Positions 53,169 to 63,122 of a stretch of DNA of 64,000 nucleotides are shown here, one piece after another. The stretch comes from an uncultured Muribaculaceae bacterium (lineage in GTDB: Bacteria > Bacteroidota > Bacteroidia > Bacteroidales > Muribaculaceae): contig CALUIB010000014.1 in the NCBI GenBank assembly GCA_944320595.1, positions 1 to 64,000 on the forward strand, read 5' to 3'. Each line of letters begins with the position of its first letter. The first letter of the stretch is position 1. Made by a program: the position numbers and the translations under genes. Under the pieces are notes generated by a model. That model searched no databases and was not told the DNA's origin. It was given only the letters and a program-made list of their open reading frames with translations.

Positions 53169-53603
53169 ATGAAAAAAATTATCATCATTAACGGGCCAAA
53201 CCTAAACCTGCTTGGGGTGAGGGAACCTGAAATATATGGCGGACAACGATTTGAAGACTACTTGGCCGAGCTGCACAGAATGTATGACGGAGCTGCACAG
53301 ATAGAATATTTCCAAAGTAATGTGGAAGGGCTGATTATCGACGAGCTGCACCGCACGGGTTTCGACCACGACGGAATAGTGCTGAACGCCGGCGCCTACA
53401 CCCACACATCGCTGGCCATAGCCGATGCCATACGCTCAATCACCGCGCCTGTGATAGAAGTACATATCTCAAATGTACACCGCCGCGAACCAGTGCGCCA
53501 CCACAGCATGATTTCCGCAGCCTGCGCAGGAGTAATAGCCGGTTTCGGAATGGACAGCTACCGGCTCGCCGTTGAGGCATTGCTGGCAATGAAAAGCGCA
53601 TAA
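53169..53603 (+). CDS. aroQ: 3-dehydroquinate dehydratase, type II
   Basis: A 144-residue enzyme of the shikimate pathway. The opening IIINGPNLNLLGVREPEIYG contains the conserved Asn and Arg plus the catalytic Tyr of the lid; GIVLNAGAYTHTS and VIEVHISNVHRREPVRHHS hold the catalytic His and other active-site residues. Starts at 53160 or 53169 are equally open. Followed by the DUF4254 gene, which has its own promoter. Confidence 0.95.
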   Translation: MKKIIIINGPNLNLLGVREPEIYGGQRFEDYLAELHRMYDGAAQIEYFQSNVEGLIIDELHRTGFDHDGIVLNAGAYTHTSLAIADAIRSITAPVIEVHISNVHRREPVRHHSMISAACAGVIAGFGMDSYRLAVEALLAMKSA

Positions 53604-53605
53604 TA

Positions 53606-53637
53606 TTTGCATCTTTGGCAAAACATTACTATGTTTG
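53606..53637 (+). promoter_or_regulatory. Promoter of the DUF4254-heptosyltransferase pair
   Basis: TTTG (53606-53609), 20 bases, TATGTTTG (53630-53637): a complete -33/-7 pair. It rules out an ATG-like start near 53635 and supports the ATG at 53662. Confidence 0.65.
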
Positions 53638-53661
53638 TGGAAAACAACAATACACATCGCT

Positions 53662-54270
53662 ATGACATTTGCAGAGGAATGTAACAGTATATTCGACGCA
53701 GCCACGGTGGAATACCACCGCCACGACAACATCGATGCCTGTGCCGAAAACCCTTACAGCGAGGGTAGCATAGAGCACGAATTGTTCACAAAGAACTGGA
53801 TTGACGCAGTGCAATGGCACATGGAAGACATAATACGCGACCCGGCAATCGACCCGGTAGAGGCATTGGCACTGAAACGACGCATCGACCGATCGAACCA
53901 AGACCGCACCGACCTTGTGGAACGCATCGACAGCTACTTCCGCAGCAAGTATGCATCGGTAGTACCGCTGCCCGATGCCACAATCAACACCGAAAGCCCG
54001 GCATGGGCCATCGACCGCCTGTCGATACTCGCACTGAAAATCTACCACATGAGCGAGGAAGCCGGACGCAGCGATGCCACCAAGGAACACCGCGACAAGT
54101 GCGCCGCCAAACTTGCGGTGCTCACCGAACAACGCAAAGACTTGACCACAGCCATCGACCAGCTGCTCGACGACATTGCCGCCGGACGGCGATACATGAA
54201 AGTGTATTGCCAAATGAAGATGTACAACGACCCGGCTACCAATCCAGTGCTGTATGCAAAAAAGCAGTGA
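53662..54270 (+). CDS. DUF4254 family protein
   Basis: A 202-residue, mainly helical cytoplasmic protein. The motif SIEHELFTKNWIDAVQWHMEDIIRDP and the later NTESPAWAIDRLSILALKIYHM are characteristic. Function is unknown, but in Bacteroidetes the gene is regularly found directly before a family 9 glycosyltransferase, suggesting a role in lipopolysaccharide core assembly. It overlaps that glycosyltransferase by 17 bases here too. Confidence 0.88.
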   Translation: MTFAEECNSIFDAATVEYHRHDNIDACAENPYSEGSIEHELFTKNWIDAVQWHMEDIIRDPAIDPVEALALKRRIDRSNQDRTDLVERIDSYFRSKYASVVPLPDATINTESPAWAIDRLSILALKIYHMSEEAGRSDATKEHRDKCAAKLAVLTEQRKDLTTAIDQLLDDIAAGRRYMKVYCQMKMYNDPATNPVLYAKKQ

Positions 54271-55339
54271 AGGCAGCAAATACCGCAACGTGCTGGTGGC
54301 ACGGTTCTCGGCCCTTGGCGACGTGGCAATGACCATACCGGTGGTGTATTCGGTGTGCGTGGGCAACCCGGGCACACGTTTCATCATGATTACGCAAAAG
54401 GTGGCCTCGACACTGTTCATCAACACTCCGCCCAACCTGGTGGTGATAGGCATAGACACCAAGACCGACTACCACGGAGTGCGAGGAATGTTCAGGCTGA
54501 AACGTGAACTTGTAAAGAAATACGACATCGACCTGTTCATCGACCTGCACGACGTGCTGCGCACATGGGCACTCGCCGCCGCATTCCTGCTTGGAGGCAT
54601 ACGTGTGCGGCGATTCAAGAAGGGTAGGCACGGTAAATATGAACTCACGCGCAAGCATAACAAGCACATGCTCCCGCTTATTTCTTCGAGGGCGCGTTAC
54701 CGCGAAGTGTTCTACCGCACTGGGTTTGCCACGGGCGACCTGTTCATGTCGATATTCGGCAACAAAAAGGCAGACCCCGAGCTATACTCGTCGGTTTCAT
54801 CACCCAAGCAGCCAGGCGACCTGTGGATAGCCATCGCACCATTTGCCAAGCACCAAGGCAAAATCTACCCCTTGCAATCGATGCAGAAAGTGGTGGAAAC
54901 GGTGGCCAAGTGGCCGCATACAACGGTGTTCCTGATGGGAGCAGGGCGCGACGAGAGCGATGTGTTTGAAAAATGGTCTGCCACGCACGACAACGTGAAA
55001 AACCTTGCGCTGCGCCGAAACGGATTTCCTTGCGAACTTGCATTGCTAAGCAACTGCGACGTGATGGTGTCGATGGACTCGGCCAATATGCACCTTGCCT
55101 CGCTCGTGAGGCTGCCGGTGGTGTCGGTGTGGGGTGCCACGCACCCTTATTGCGGCTTTATGGGGTGGCATCAAGAGGAACGCAATGCAGTGCAACTCAA
55201 CCTGCCATGCCGTCCATGTTCGGTATTCGGCAACAAGCCATGCCTGCGCGGCGACTACTTTTGCCTCACCGGCATACAACCGCAAATGATAATCGACCAC
55301 ATTCGCCAGGCACTTGCCGAGGCCGGCATCACTGTGTGA
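54254..55339 (+). CDS. Glycosyltransferase family 9 (heptosyltransferase-like)
   Basis: A 361-residue GT-B enzyme related to WaaF/RfaF. The start VLVARFSALGDVAMTIPV is typical. The C-terminal donor-binding half carries PFAKHQGKIYPL, MGAGRDESDVF, and SMDSANMHLASL, then VSVWGATHP. It probably adds heptose or another sugar to the lipopolysaccharide core. It ends only 11 bases inside the convergent AraC gene's 3' end (overlap at 55329-55339). Confidence 0.9.
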   Translation: MQKSSEGSKYRNVLVARFSALGDVAMTIPVVYSVCVGNPGTRFIMITQKVASTLFINTPPNLVVIGIDTKTDYHGVRGMFRLKRELVKKYDIDLFIDLHDVLRTWALAAAFLLGGIRVRRFKKGRHGKYELTRKHNKHMLPLISSRARYREVFYRTGFATGDLFMSIFGNKKADPELYSSVSSPKQPGDLWIAIAPFAKHQGKIYPLQSMQKVVETVAKWPHTTVFLMGAGRDESDVFEKWSATHDNVKNLALRRNGFPCELALLSNCDVMVSMDSANMHLASLVRLPVVSVWGATHPYCGFMGWHQEERNAVQLNLPCRPCSVFGNKPCLRGDYFCLTGIQPQMIIDHIRQALAEAGITV

Positions 55340-56453
55340 CGACGTATTGCTTGCGGTAATCGGTAAGGGTCATTCCTTTCATTTTCTTGAATATTTTGCT
55401 CATCGACGACAGGTCGGTAAATCCGGTCATCTCGGCAATCTCGGTGAACGAATAATCTTGGTGCAGGTATTTGCACACTTCTTCCATGCGCAGCGTGTTA
55501 ATCCATGTGTTGAAGTTCATATTGTAATGCCTGTTGATAAATGATGACAGCACACGCTTTCCCACCTTTACCGACTCGGCCACTTCCTGCACCGATATTC
55601 CTTGCTTGAGGAATTGCTTTTCCTCGCTTTCGGCCCACTCCTTTATTTTTTTCAATATCGAATCATTCTCCTCGTCGTCGGCACACTCCTCGTTGCTTGC
55701 AGGCGAGGCAATTTCCATTTCACTGCCCACCTTTTCAACAATCTTTTGCTCATTTATCAACAATAGCACGAAAGCTATGTATAAAACCACATTCATGCCG
55801 TGGAAAACCGAGATAAACGCCACGCTGCCCGTAAAGTTGCTTGCAAGACTCAAAATCCCTACGACAAAATAAAACAAGCCAACATACATAATCTTACGCA
55901 ACTTCATGTTTTCGCTGTCGGCATAAAAATTATCTATGCTGCGCAAGTAATTGAGATAAGACTTGTATATCACCACAAACGATGTCACAAAAGCCGCCAT
56001 CAATGTCAAAAATATAAGCACCCTTATGTTGACCATCACATTAAGCGTGGCCAAGCCTTCAAGGTTTCTCACGCTTACATCTTCGCATATAAAATACAGC
56101 ACGCCATATAACAAAGTGAGCGACAATGGCAGCAAATATGCCTTGAATATGACTTTCTTCTTCAGTTCAAGCACATTCATCACCGACAGCAATATAAAAT
56201 AAGCCAGCATGGTTTTAAGCCCGAAACTTGTCATGGGGTAGATGTGCAGCAACTCTATATTGCCAGTAGTAAAAGGACTTGCCAACAGAATATGCGCCAC
56301 CCCTTGCAATATGCTCATACCAAGCAATATAAACAAGTATATCTTTGCCCTGCCGTGGTTCTTATCAACAGTATCGGTAAATAATAACATAATTATCAAC
56401 ACCACACAGGCCGATATGGCCGAAACGTATGCATAAGAAAAAAATTCATACAT
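55329..56453 (-). CDS. Membrane-bound AraC-family transcriptional regulator
   Basis: A 374-residue protein. The first ~220 residues have about seven hydrophobic helices (7TM-like sensor), then a charged linker with acidic SNEECADDEEND, and the last ~110 residues form an AraC/HTH_18 domain (WINTLRMEEVCKYL, SFTEIAEMTGFTDLSSMSKIFKKMKG). It resembles Bacteroidetes membrane AraC regulators that sense an unknown signal. The start at 56453 is preferred; 56477 is possible. The long AT-rich region upstream is unusual. Confidence 0.85.
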   Translation of the reverse strand: MYEFFSYAYVSAISACVVLIIMLLFTDTVDKNHGRAKIYLFILLGMSILQGVAHILLASPFTTGNIELLHIYPMTSFGLKTMLAYFILLSVMNVLELKKKVIFKAYLLPLSLTLLYGVLYFICEDVSVRNLEGLATLNVMVNIRVLIFLTLMAAFVTSFVVIYKSYLNYLRSIDNFYADSENMKLRKIMYVGLFYFVVGILSLASNFTGSVAFISVFHGMNVVLYIAFVLLLINEQKIVEKVGSEMEIASPASNEECADDEENDSILKKIKEWAESEEKQFLKQGISVQEVAESVKVGKRVLSSFINRHYNMNFNTWINTLRMEEVCKYLHQDYSFTEIAEMTGFTDLSSMSKIFKKMKGMTLTDYRKQYVVTQ

Positions 56454-56855
56454 GACTTTACAGATAAATAAGGACAACTAAACAAAAGTAAGAAAAAATT
56501 TATTCTTGACGAAATTATCTTTATAATCTATTGATTATTATATGTTTATAAATATCAACATAGTGTTGACAATAGTTTTAAACATAGTGTTGATTATTTT
56601 AAGCCATGATTTATCATATAACTGTGACTTAATTAATTATGGTATAAATAACACGTTGATAATATTGTTGATAACGGAATTTGAATGGGAACGTGGTCAT
56701 ACTTATGACCTCCACCCATTATTAACACTTACCAACTGCTGTTGAAAACATCAATTTTCAACATACTGTGAATATGTGTTGATTATTATTTTATACCTGT
56801 TGTAATATGCTTTTATTCAAAATTTTATATAATTGGATATATGTTAAAAAACTGT
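56454..56855. other. Very AT-rich gap with DnaA-box-like repeats
   Basis: No gene is supported in these ~400 bases. Five sites fit TGTTGAYWA or differ by one base (56564-56572, 56588-56596, 56654-56662, 56666-56674, 56777-56785). The DnaA box in this orientation is TGTGGATAA. Short direct repeats of AACATAGTGTTGA occur at about 56558 and 56581. It may be a replication-initiation-like or regulator-binding region; this is a weak inference. Confidence 0.35.
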
Positions 56856-57386
56856 TTATAATGCCATTTTATTAAAGAAATCCCATATCACTATTCCGGC
56901 AGTTATTGACACGTTTAATGAATGTTTCGTGCCATACTGTGGAATTTCTATGCAATAGTCACTCATGTCCACAGCCTGCTGGCAAACGCCCTTCACTTCA
57001 TTGCCAAGTATAACAGCATAGCGTTTGCCATGTTCCACAATGAAATCATTGAGCATCACACTGCCATTGACCTGCTCGATGGAACAAATGACATATCCGT
57101 CGGCTTTCAGTTGCTCAATGGCATCGGTAACATGACCGTGGTAGCTCCATTGCACCGAATCCTCGGCACCAAGCGCAGTCTTATGGATGTCGGGGTGCGG
57201 AGGAGTAGCAGTTATTCCGCATAGCATAATATGCTCAACCACAAATGCATCACTGGTGCGGAATATCGACCCTATGTTATTCAGGCTGCGCACGTCGTCG
57301 AGCACCACCACAAGGGGAATCTTGCGGGCCTGCTTAAATTCTTCGCACGATATGCGGTGCAACTCCATCATCGTTTTCTTTTTCAT
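56856..57386 (-). CDS. TrmH/SpoU-family RNA 2'-O-methyltransferase
   Basis: A 176-residue SPOUT methyltransferase. The knot motifs are present: PLVVVLDDVRSLNNIGSIFR (motif 1, with the catalytic Arg and Asn), YAVILGNEVKGV (motif 2) and IPQYGTKHSLNVSITAGIV (motif 3, SLNVS). It methylates a ribose in tRNA or rRNA; the target is unknown. Upstream in-frame starts reach 57458, but MKKKTMMEL at 57386 fits the family. It diverges from nadA. Confidence 0.88.
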   Translation of the reverse strand: MKKKTMMELHRISCEEFKQARKIPLVVVLDDVRSLNNIGSIFRTSDAFVVEHIMLCGITATPPHPDIHKTALGAEDSVQWSYHGHVTDAIEQLKADGYVICSIEQVNGSVMLNDFIVEHGKRYAVILGNEVKGVCQQAVDMSDYCIEIPQYGTKHSLNVSITAGIVIWDFFNKMAL

Positions 57387-57817
57387 AACAAGCAATTTTT
57401 TGGGATTATGAAAACCTGACAAAAACTTGTGGAAAACCATTGAAAACCTAATAAGCAAAAATTGACAAGTTTATTTTCAATTCCCGCAGATTTGTATAAG
57501 CCGCCTTGCAGCCCATAGTTCCAAAATAGTTATTGTTTTGTTTTATCGCAGTTTTCGCCAAGCATTTTGGCAGGTTATTAATACAATTTCTTCACAAAAT
57601 TATTAACTTTGCACGATACTAACAAAGTGTTTACAAAATGCTTAATCAATTGAAAAGTAGGCTGCAAGGCTGTGCATAACATATCAATTATGGCCACACC
57701 TATATTAATAACTTGTTATGCAAGCATTATCACCAAAATTTACTTTCACTATTGACACGCTATAAGCATAATCATAAAAGAAGATTTTTAAAAAATAAAA
57801 AAGAAAAATATATAGTT
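57387..57817. promoter_or_regulatory. Intergenic region with nadA promoter inside an inverted repeat and a long leader
   Basis: A -7 element TAACTTTG (57604-57611) predicts a ~200-base leader before the nadA ATG. An 11-bp perfect inverted repeat (57503-57513 and 57660-57670, GCCTTGCAGCC/GGCTGCAAGGC) brackets this promoter. Within the leader GCATAAC (57674-57680) pairs with GTTATGC (57715-57721). The leader could carry a regulatory RNA structure, and the inverted repeat an invertible or protein-binding site. No coding gene is supported. Confidence 0.45.
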
Positions 57818-58786
57818 ATGAATGTTGACAACGGTTATGTCGATGCTCCTATCGAGGAGGGTATAGACTTGAAGAAGGAAATTGTGCGTTTGAAACAGGA
57901 GAAGAACGCCATTATCCTTGCCCACTATTACCAAAGACCCGAAATACAGGATATAGCCGACTTTATTGGCGACAGCCTTGCGCTTGCTCAGATTGCCGCC
58001 GAAAGTCAGGCCGACATCATTGTTATGTGTGGCGTGCAATTCATGGGCGAGACCGCCAAGGTGCTTTGCCCGGGAAAGAAGGTGATTGTACCCGACATGA
58101 GTGCCGGTTGCAGCCTTGCCGACAGTTGCCCTGCCGATGAATTCGAGAAGTTCGTAGCCGGGCATCCCGGATATACCGTTGTGAGCTATGTCAACACTAC
58201 GGCCGCCGTGAAAGCTGTAACCGACATAGTGGTCACGAGCGGCAATGCACGCAAGATTATCGACAGCCTGCCTGCCGATGAAAAAATAATATTCGGCCCC
58301 GACCGTAACCTGGGTAACTATATCAATATGCAGACGGGGCGCAACATGCTGCTTTGGGACGGTGCCTGCCATGTGCATGAACAATTTTCGTTGGAGAAAA
58401 TAAGTGAATTGCGTAAGCAGTATCCAGGCGCGAAGGTGCTTGTGCACCCCGAGTGCCGCCGTCAAGTGCAGATGGTGGCCGACAAGGTGGGTTCGACCAA
58501 GGTGTTGCTCGACTATGCCGTGGCCAGCGACTGCGACACATTTATTGTGGCCACCGAAAGCGGAATACTGCATGAGATGGTAAAGAAGTGTCCCACCAAA
58601 AAGTTCATTCCGGTTCCGCCCGAAGATGGCACTTGCAGCTGCAATGAATGCGCTTATATGAAACTGGTGACGCTCGAAAAGCTGTATAACTCGCTTAAAT
58701 ATGAGTTGCCTTTGGTGGAAGTTGACCCCGAGGTGGCTGCCAAGGCCGTTAAGCCCATAAAGAGGATGCTCGAATTGTCGAAATAA
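57818..58786 (+). CDS. nadA: Quinolinate synthase A
   Basis: A 322-residue 4Fe-4S enzyme that condenses iminoaspartate with dihydroxyacetone phosphate to quinolinate, for NAD synthesis. AIILAHYYQRPEIQDIADFIGDSLAL is the typical start; the cluster-binding Cys are in MSAGCSLADSC, HPECRRQVQ and DGTCSCNEC. The start at 57818 is chosen; the open frame to 57713 is an unlikely extension. leuS follows 21 bases later. Confidence 0.96.
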   Translation: MNVDNGYVDAPIEEGIDLKKEIVRLKQEKNAIILAHYYQRPEIQDIADFIGDSLALAQIAAESQADIIVMCGVQFMGETAKVLCPGKKVIVPDMSAGCSLADSCPADEFEKFVAGHPGYTVVSYVNTTAAVKAVTDIVVTSGNARKIIDSLPADEKIIFGPDRNLGNYINMQTGRNMLLWDGACHVHEQFSLEKISELRKQYPGAKVLVHPECRRQVQMVADKVGSTKVLLDYAVASDCDTFIVATESGILHEMVKKCPTKKFIPVPPEDGTCSCNECAYMKLVTLEKLYNSLKYELPLVEVDPEVAAKAVKPIKRMLELSK

Positions 58787-58807
58787 AATAAAAAAACACA
58801 TATTATA

Positions 58808-61579
58808 ATGGAATATAATTTCAAGGAAATAGAACAACGCTGGCAGAAGTATTGGAAAGAACACAATACTTATAAAACCGAAGTCGATAACACGCGACCT
58901 AAGTTTTATGTGCTCGATATGTTCCCATACCCTTCGGGGGCGGGGTTGCACGTTGGGCATCCGCTGGGCTACATAGCTTCGGACATTTATTCGCGTTACA
59001 AACGCTTGAACGGCTTTAATGTGCTGCACCCCATGGGGTATGACGCATACGGCCTGCCTGCCGAGCAATATGCCATACAGACGGGGCAGCATCCCGAGGT
59101 GACAACCGAGAAAAATATCAACCGTTACCGCGAACAGCTCGACAAGATAGGTTTCTGCTACGATTGGAACCGCGAGATACGCACTTGCGACCCTGCATAT
59201 TACAAGTGGACGCAATGGGCGTTCATCAAAATGTTCAATAGCTATTACGATAACGACTTGCAAAAGGCTTGCCCTATCGACAGCCTTGTTGAAAAGTTTT
59301 CAACAACTGGCACCTGCGGCGTTAATGCCGCTTGCGGCGAGGAATTGTCGTTCACTGCCGATGAATGGAATGCCAAGAGCGAGCTCGACAGGGAAACGGT
59401 GTTGATGAATTACCGAATAGCTTACCTTGGCAACACCATGGTTAACTGGTGTCCAAAGCTCGGAACTGTGCTTGCCAACGACGAGGTAAGCGAAGGTGTT
59501 TCGATACGTGGCGGTTATCCTGTGGAGCAAAAAATGATGCGCCAGTGGTGCTTGCGCGTGTCGGCCTACGCACAACGGTTGCTCGACGGGCTCGACACCA
59601 TCGACTGGACTGAATCGCTCAAAGAGACGCAACGCAACTGGATAGGCCGTTCGGAAGGTGCCGAAATGAAATTCAAGGTTGCCGGCAGCGACGTGGAACT
59701 TGAAATATTCACCACCCGTGCCGATACTATATTTGGCGTGACTTTCATGGTTCTTGCTCCCGAAAGCGAATATGTAAATATGCTCGTTACCGATGGGCAG
59801 CGTGCCGCAGTCGATAAATATATAGATGAGGTAAAGCATAAAACCGAGCGTGAACGTCTCATCGACAAGCAGGTTTCGGGCGTGTTCAGTGGCAGCTATG
59901 CCATCAACCCGGTCACTGGCAAGGAGATACCTGTGTATATAAGCGACTATGTGCTTGCCGGTTACGGTACGGGTGCTATAATGGCGGTTCCTGCGCACGA
60001 CAGCCGTGACTACGCCTTTGCCCGCCACTTCGACTTGCCCATAATTCCGCTTATAGAGGGTGCCGATGTGAGCGAGGAAAGTTTCGATGCAAAGGAAGGA
60101 AGGATGATAAATTCGTCGAACGAAAACTTGCAGCTCGACGGACTTGAAGTAAAAGAGGCCATTGCAAAGACAAAGAAATACATTGAGGAGGCAGGCATAG
60201 GCAAGGTGAAGGTGAATTACCGCCTGCGCGATGCCATATTCAGCCGCCAACGCTACTGGGGCGAACCGTTCCCGGTATATTACGATGAAAATAATATGCC
60301 GCACGTACTCGACGAAAGCGAATTGCCGCTGTTGTTGCCAGAGGTTGACAAGTTCCTTCCAACCGAGACAGGCGAACCGCCGCTGGGGCGTGCCAAAAAC
60401 TGGGTGGCACGTAATGGCCGTCCGCTTGAATTGTGCACTATGCCAGGCTTTGCCGGTTCGTCGGCTTATTACTTGCGATATATGGACCCGCACAACAGCG
60501 ATGCTCTTGTATCGAAGGAGGCCGATGAATATTGGCGTAACGTAGATTTGTATGTAGGCGGCACCGAGCATGCCACTGGCCACTTGATTTATAGCCGTTT
60601 TTGGAACAAGTTCCTTTATGACCTTGGTTATGTGTGCGAACCCGAGCCGTTCAAGAAACTAATCAACCAGGGCATGATACAGGGGCGTTCCAACTTCGTG
60701 TATCGCATAAAAGACACCAACACTTTTGTTTCGTTCAACTTGCGCAAGGAATATGAAGTTACACCCATCCACGTTGATGTAAACATAGTGAACAACGATA
60801 TACTTGACTTGGATAAATTCAAAGCTTGGAGACCAGAGTTTGCCGATGCCGAGTTCATACTTGAAAACGGCAAATACGTGTGCGGTTACGCCATTGAAAA
60901 AATGTCGAAGTCGATGTTCAACGTGGTCAACCCCGACGATGTGGTGGAGCGTTACGGTGCCGATACGCTGCGCCTGTATGAAATGTTCCTTGGCCCTATC
61001 GAGCAAAGCAAGCCTTGGGATACTAATGGTATCGATGGTGTACACCGTTTCTTGAAACGCCTATGGTCGCTTTTCTTCAAGGGCGACCAGTTGCAGCTCA
61101 CCGACGAAGAGCCGTCGGCCGAGGCCATGAAATCGTTGCACAAGCTCATCAAGAAGGTGACGTTCGACATTGAGCATTTCTCATATAACACATCGGTGAG
61201 TGCATTCATGATATGCGTCAACGAGCTTAACGCCATGAAGTGCACTTCGCGGCAAATTTATCACGACCTTGTGGTGGTACTTGCCCCGTTTGCCCCGCAT
61301 ATATGCGAGGAATTGTGGCATGCCATGGGTGAAGAAGGCACAGTGTGCGATGCGCGTTGGCCGCAGTATGACGAGAAATACTTGGTGGAGAACACCGTCA
61401 AGTATGCCGTTTCATTCAACGGGAAGACGCGTTTCAGCATAGAAGTTGCAGCCGACACGTCGAAGGAAGATGTGGAAAAAGCAGCCCTATCGGCTCCAGG
61501 TGCTGAAAAATGGATTGCTGGCAAGACACCGCGGAAAATAATAGTAGTTCCCGGCAAGATTGTCAACATAGTAATCTAA
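58808..61579 (+). CDS. leuS: Leucyl-tRNA synthetase
   Basis: A 923-residue class I aminoacyl-tRNA synthetase. The HIGH-type motif is in [16 protein letters not shown] and the KMSKS motif in [15 protein letters not shown]. The editing (CP1) domain occupies about residues 230-420 and includes a conserved [14 protein letters not shown]-terminal anticodon-binding helix region follows. The unusual pairing with nadA may only reflect position. It ends in a strong terminator. Confidence 0.97.
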   Translation: MEYNFKEIEQRWQKYWKEHNTYKTEVDNTRPKFYVLDMFPYPSGAGLHVGHPLGYIASDIYSRYKRLNGFNVLHPMGYDAYGLPAEQYAIQTGQHPEVTTEKNINRYREQLDKIGFCYDWNREIRTCDPAYYKWTQWAFIKMFNSYYDNDLQKACPIDSLVEKFSTTGTCGVNAACGEELSFTADEWNAKSELDRETVLMNYRIAYLGNTMVNWCPKLGTVLANDEVSEGVSIRGGYPVEQKMMRQWCLRVSAYAQRLLDGLDTIDWTESLKETQRNWIGRSEGAEMKFKVAGSDVELEIFTTRADTIFGVTFMVLAPESEYVNMLVTDGQRAAVDKYIDEVKHKTERERLIDKQVSGVFSGSYAINPVTGKEIPVYISDYVLAGYGTGAIMAVPAHDSRDYAFARHFDLPIIPLIEGADVSEESFDAKEGRMINSSNENLQLDGLEVKEAIAKTKKYIEEAGIGKVKVNYRLRDAIFSRQRYWGEPFPVYYDENNMPHVLDESELPLLLPEVDKFLPTETGEPPLGRAKNWVARNGRPLELCTMPGFAGSSAYYLRYMDPHNSDALVSKEADEYWRNVDLYVGGTEHATGHLIYSRFWNKFLYDLGYVCEPEPFKKLINQGMIQGRSNFVYRIKDTNTFVSFNLRKEYEVTPIHVDVNIVNNDILDLDKFKAWRPEFADAEFILENGKYVCGYAIEKMSKSMFNVVNPDDVVERYGADTLRLYEMFLGPIEQSKPWDTNGIDGVHRFLKRLWSLFFKGDQLQLTDEEPSAEAMKSLHKLIKKVTFDIEHFSYNTSVSAFMICVNELNAMKCTSRQIYHDLVVVLAPFAPHICEELWHAMGEEGTVCDARWPQYDEKYLVENTVKYAVSFNGKTRFSIEVAADTSKEDVEKAALSAPGAEKWIAGKTPRKIIVVPGKIVNIVI

Positions 61580-61612
61580 GGCTTGTGAGATTTTAGGTAA
61601 TGATATTAAGTT

Positions 61613-61655
61613 AAAGAGGTGCGTCCACACACACAGTGGCGCACCTCTTTTTTCT
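61613..61655 (+). terminator. Terminator after leuS
   Basis: Perfect stem AAAGAGGTGCG (61613-61623) with CGCACCTCTTT (61640-61650), with internal CCAC/GTGG pairs, followed by a T run to about 61653. Confidence 0.75.
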
Positions 61656-61695
61656 ACTCATACATACTTTCATTTAAACCAGTGATAAAGCTGTT

Positions 61696-62580
61696 TTAGA
61701 AAGGTAAATCTCGTTCATAATATATGTGGGGATCTTTAATAAGATCTACTTCGGTTTCTTCAAACAAAGTTGATTGTACTTGAAGTTTCTTTAAATACAT
61801 ATCACGCTTGGAAATATTGTTTATTTCTTCGCGGCGGGCTTTGCTTAGATTTAAGAATTCCTCATTTTGATCTATGCCAAGGAAACGGCGTTCTAAAAGA
61901 CTTGCAGCAATACCTGTTGTACTACTACCTGTAAATGGGTCTAAAATCCATGCATTAGGCAGGGTTGAAGCCTGGATTATGCGTGAAAGTACGCATAATG
62001 GTTTTTGAGTAGGGTGCTTGCCGCAAGATTTTTCCCATTTTGCAATTGCAGGTAATCGCCATACATCACGCATCTGAGTGCCACCATTAATTTTTTTCAT
62101 AAGTTCATAATTGAAAAAGTGGGGTACTTTTGGTTCTTTACGTGCCCAAAGAATATACTCGGCAGAATGTGTGAAATATTTGCAAGAAAGATTTGGCGGT
62201 GGATTTGTTTTTTCCCATGTAATACAGTTCAATATCTTGAACCCCAATTCAGTCAAACATCGAGCCACAGAGAAAATATTATGATAAGAGCCACTTATCC
62301 AAATTGTTCCGTTACTTTTTAACTTATTTCGACAAGCGGTAATCCAAGATTTGTCAAACAGATAATCTTCCTCGTATCCATTCGACTTGTCCCAATCGCC
62401 CTTATTGACAGATACCATTTTGCCGCTTTGAATGCTTATTCCGCCGTTTGAAAGATGATAAGGTGGATCTGCAAAAATCATATCAAACTTGAAATCAAAC
62501 GAATTCAGCAGTTCAATACAATCTCCCTTCAAAAGTGTAAATCTTCTATCTTCCGATCTGTAGTATGGAATTAACATCAA
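61696..62580 (-). CDS. DpnA-like DNA adenine methyltransferase
   Basis: A 294-residue site-specific methyltransferase of the beta class (catalytic motif before the cofactor motif). DPPYHLSNGG is motif IV, and LDPFTGSSTTGIAA is the cofactor-binding motif I. The order and neighbours match the second methylase (DpnA/MboC type) of GATC-specific DpnII-like systems; those enzymes also methylate single-stranded DNA. GATC specificity is inferred from the neighbouring endonuclease. It overlaps the 178-residue gene by four bases. Confidence 0.85.
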   Translation of the reverse strand: MMLIPYYRSEDRRFTLLKGDCIELLNSFDFKFDMIFADPPYHLSNGGISIQSGKMVSVNKGDWDKSNGYEEDYLFDKSWITACRNKLKSNGTIWISGSYHNIFSVARCLTELGFKILNCITWEKTNPPPNLSCKYFTHSAEYILWARKEPKVPHFFNYELMKKINGGTQMRDVWRLPAIAKWEKSCGKHPTQKPLCVLSRIIQASTLPNAWILDPFTGSSTTGIAASLLERRFLGIDQNEEFLNLSKARREEINNISKRDMYLKKLQVQSTLFEETEVDLIKDPHIYYERDLPF

Positions 62581-63113
62581 TGAAATGTTGCTGTTGATAC
62601 AATCTCAAAAATATTTCTATGCTCTTTTAATTTTTCCAAGAGGTTTTTGAACATATAAGCATCGTGCCTATTAGTTTTTTCTTGAACCATTAGTAGTTTT
62701 GCAATCAATATCAAGAATTTGACACTATATTCACCCTTGCCAGCTAACTTATTGTATTTTTTAGCTTCATCATTAACATCGGTTAATAACTTCTCGGGTG
62801 ATAACAACTGTTCTTGGGCTTTTTTTGATTCCAATGGAGTTATATGTGTCCATTGTTCGAGCAAACTATTCAATAGCAAATCGGTTTCGTGTGGCTCGCT
62901 ATAATGTTTAATCAGCATATCAACTGCCCAATGAATGTGCTTTGGAGTACGGATTCTACTCCATTTTCCATCTTCTTTCTGCCTGTACTTTAGCAGAATA
63001 TCAAATTCGGACAATTTTCCTGCGTATATTCCTAAAATATAACTGCCATTGACTGGAATCTCACATAGAAGCTCATGTCCTTTGCATGTCATTGAAATAT
63101 TTTGATTATCCAT
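62577..63113 (-). CDS. Unknown helical protein inside the DpnII-like operon
   Basis: A 178-residue, mostly helical cytoplasmic protein without recognisable domain. The N-terminal ~60 residues look like a small beta domain (MTCKGHELLCEIPVNGSYI, LLKYRQKEDGKW); a helical bundle follows. The canonical DpnII operon has only two methylases and the endonuclease, so this gene is an extra component: possibly a regulator, specificity helper or fitness gene. It is coupled to the methylase (ATGA) and lies nine bases after the endonuclease gene. Confidence 0.6.
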   Translation of the reverse strand: MDNQNISMTCKGHELLCEIPVNGSYILGIYAGKLSEFDILLKYRQKEDGKWSRIRTPKHIHWAVDMLIKHYSEPHETDLLLNSLLEQWTHITPLESKKAQEQLLSPEKLLTDVNDEAKKYNKLAGKGEYSVKFLILIAKLLMVQEKTNRHDAYMFKNLLEKLKEHRNIFEIVSTATFH

Positions 63114-63122
63114 AGTATTTAT

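Noticed and set aside
57788-59263. Long open frame (about 490 codons) on the minus strand across nadA and leuS
   Set aside because: It is antisense to two certain genes, is His- and aromatic-rich like shadow frames, and has no motif or promoter.
59300-60583. Minus-strand open frame of about 427 codons inside leuS
   Set aside because: Antisense to leuS; its composition is that of a frame complement.
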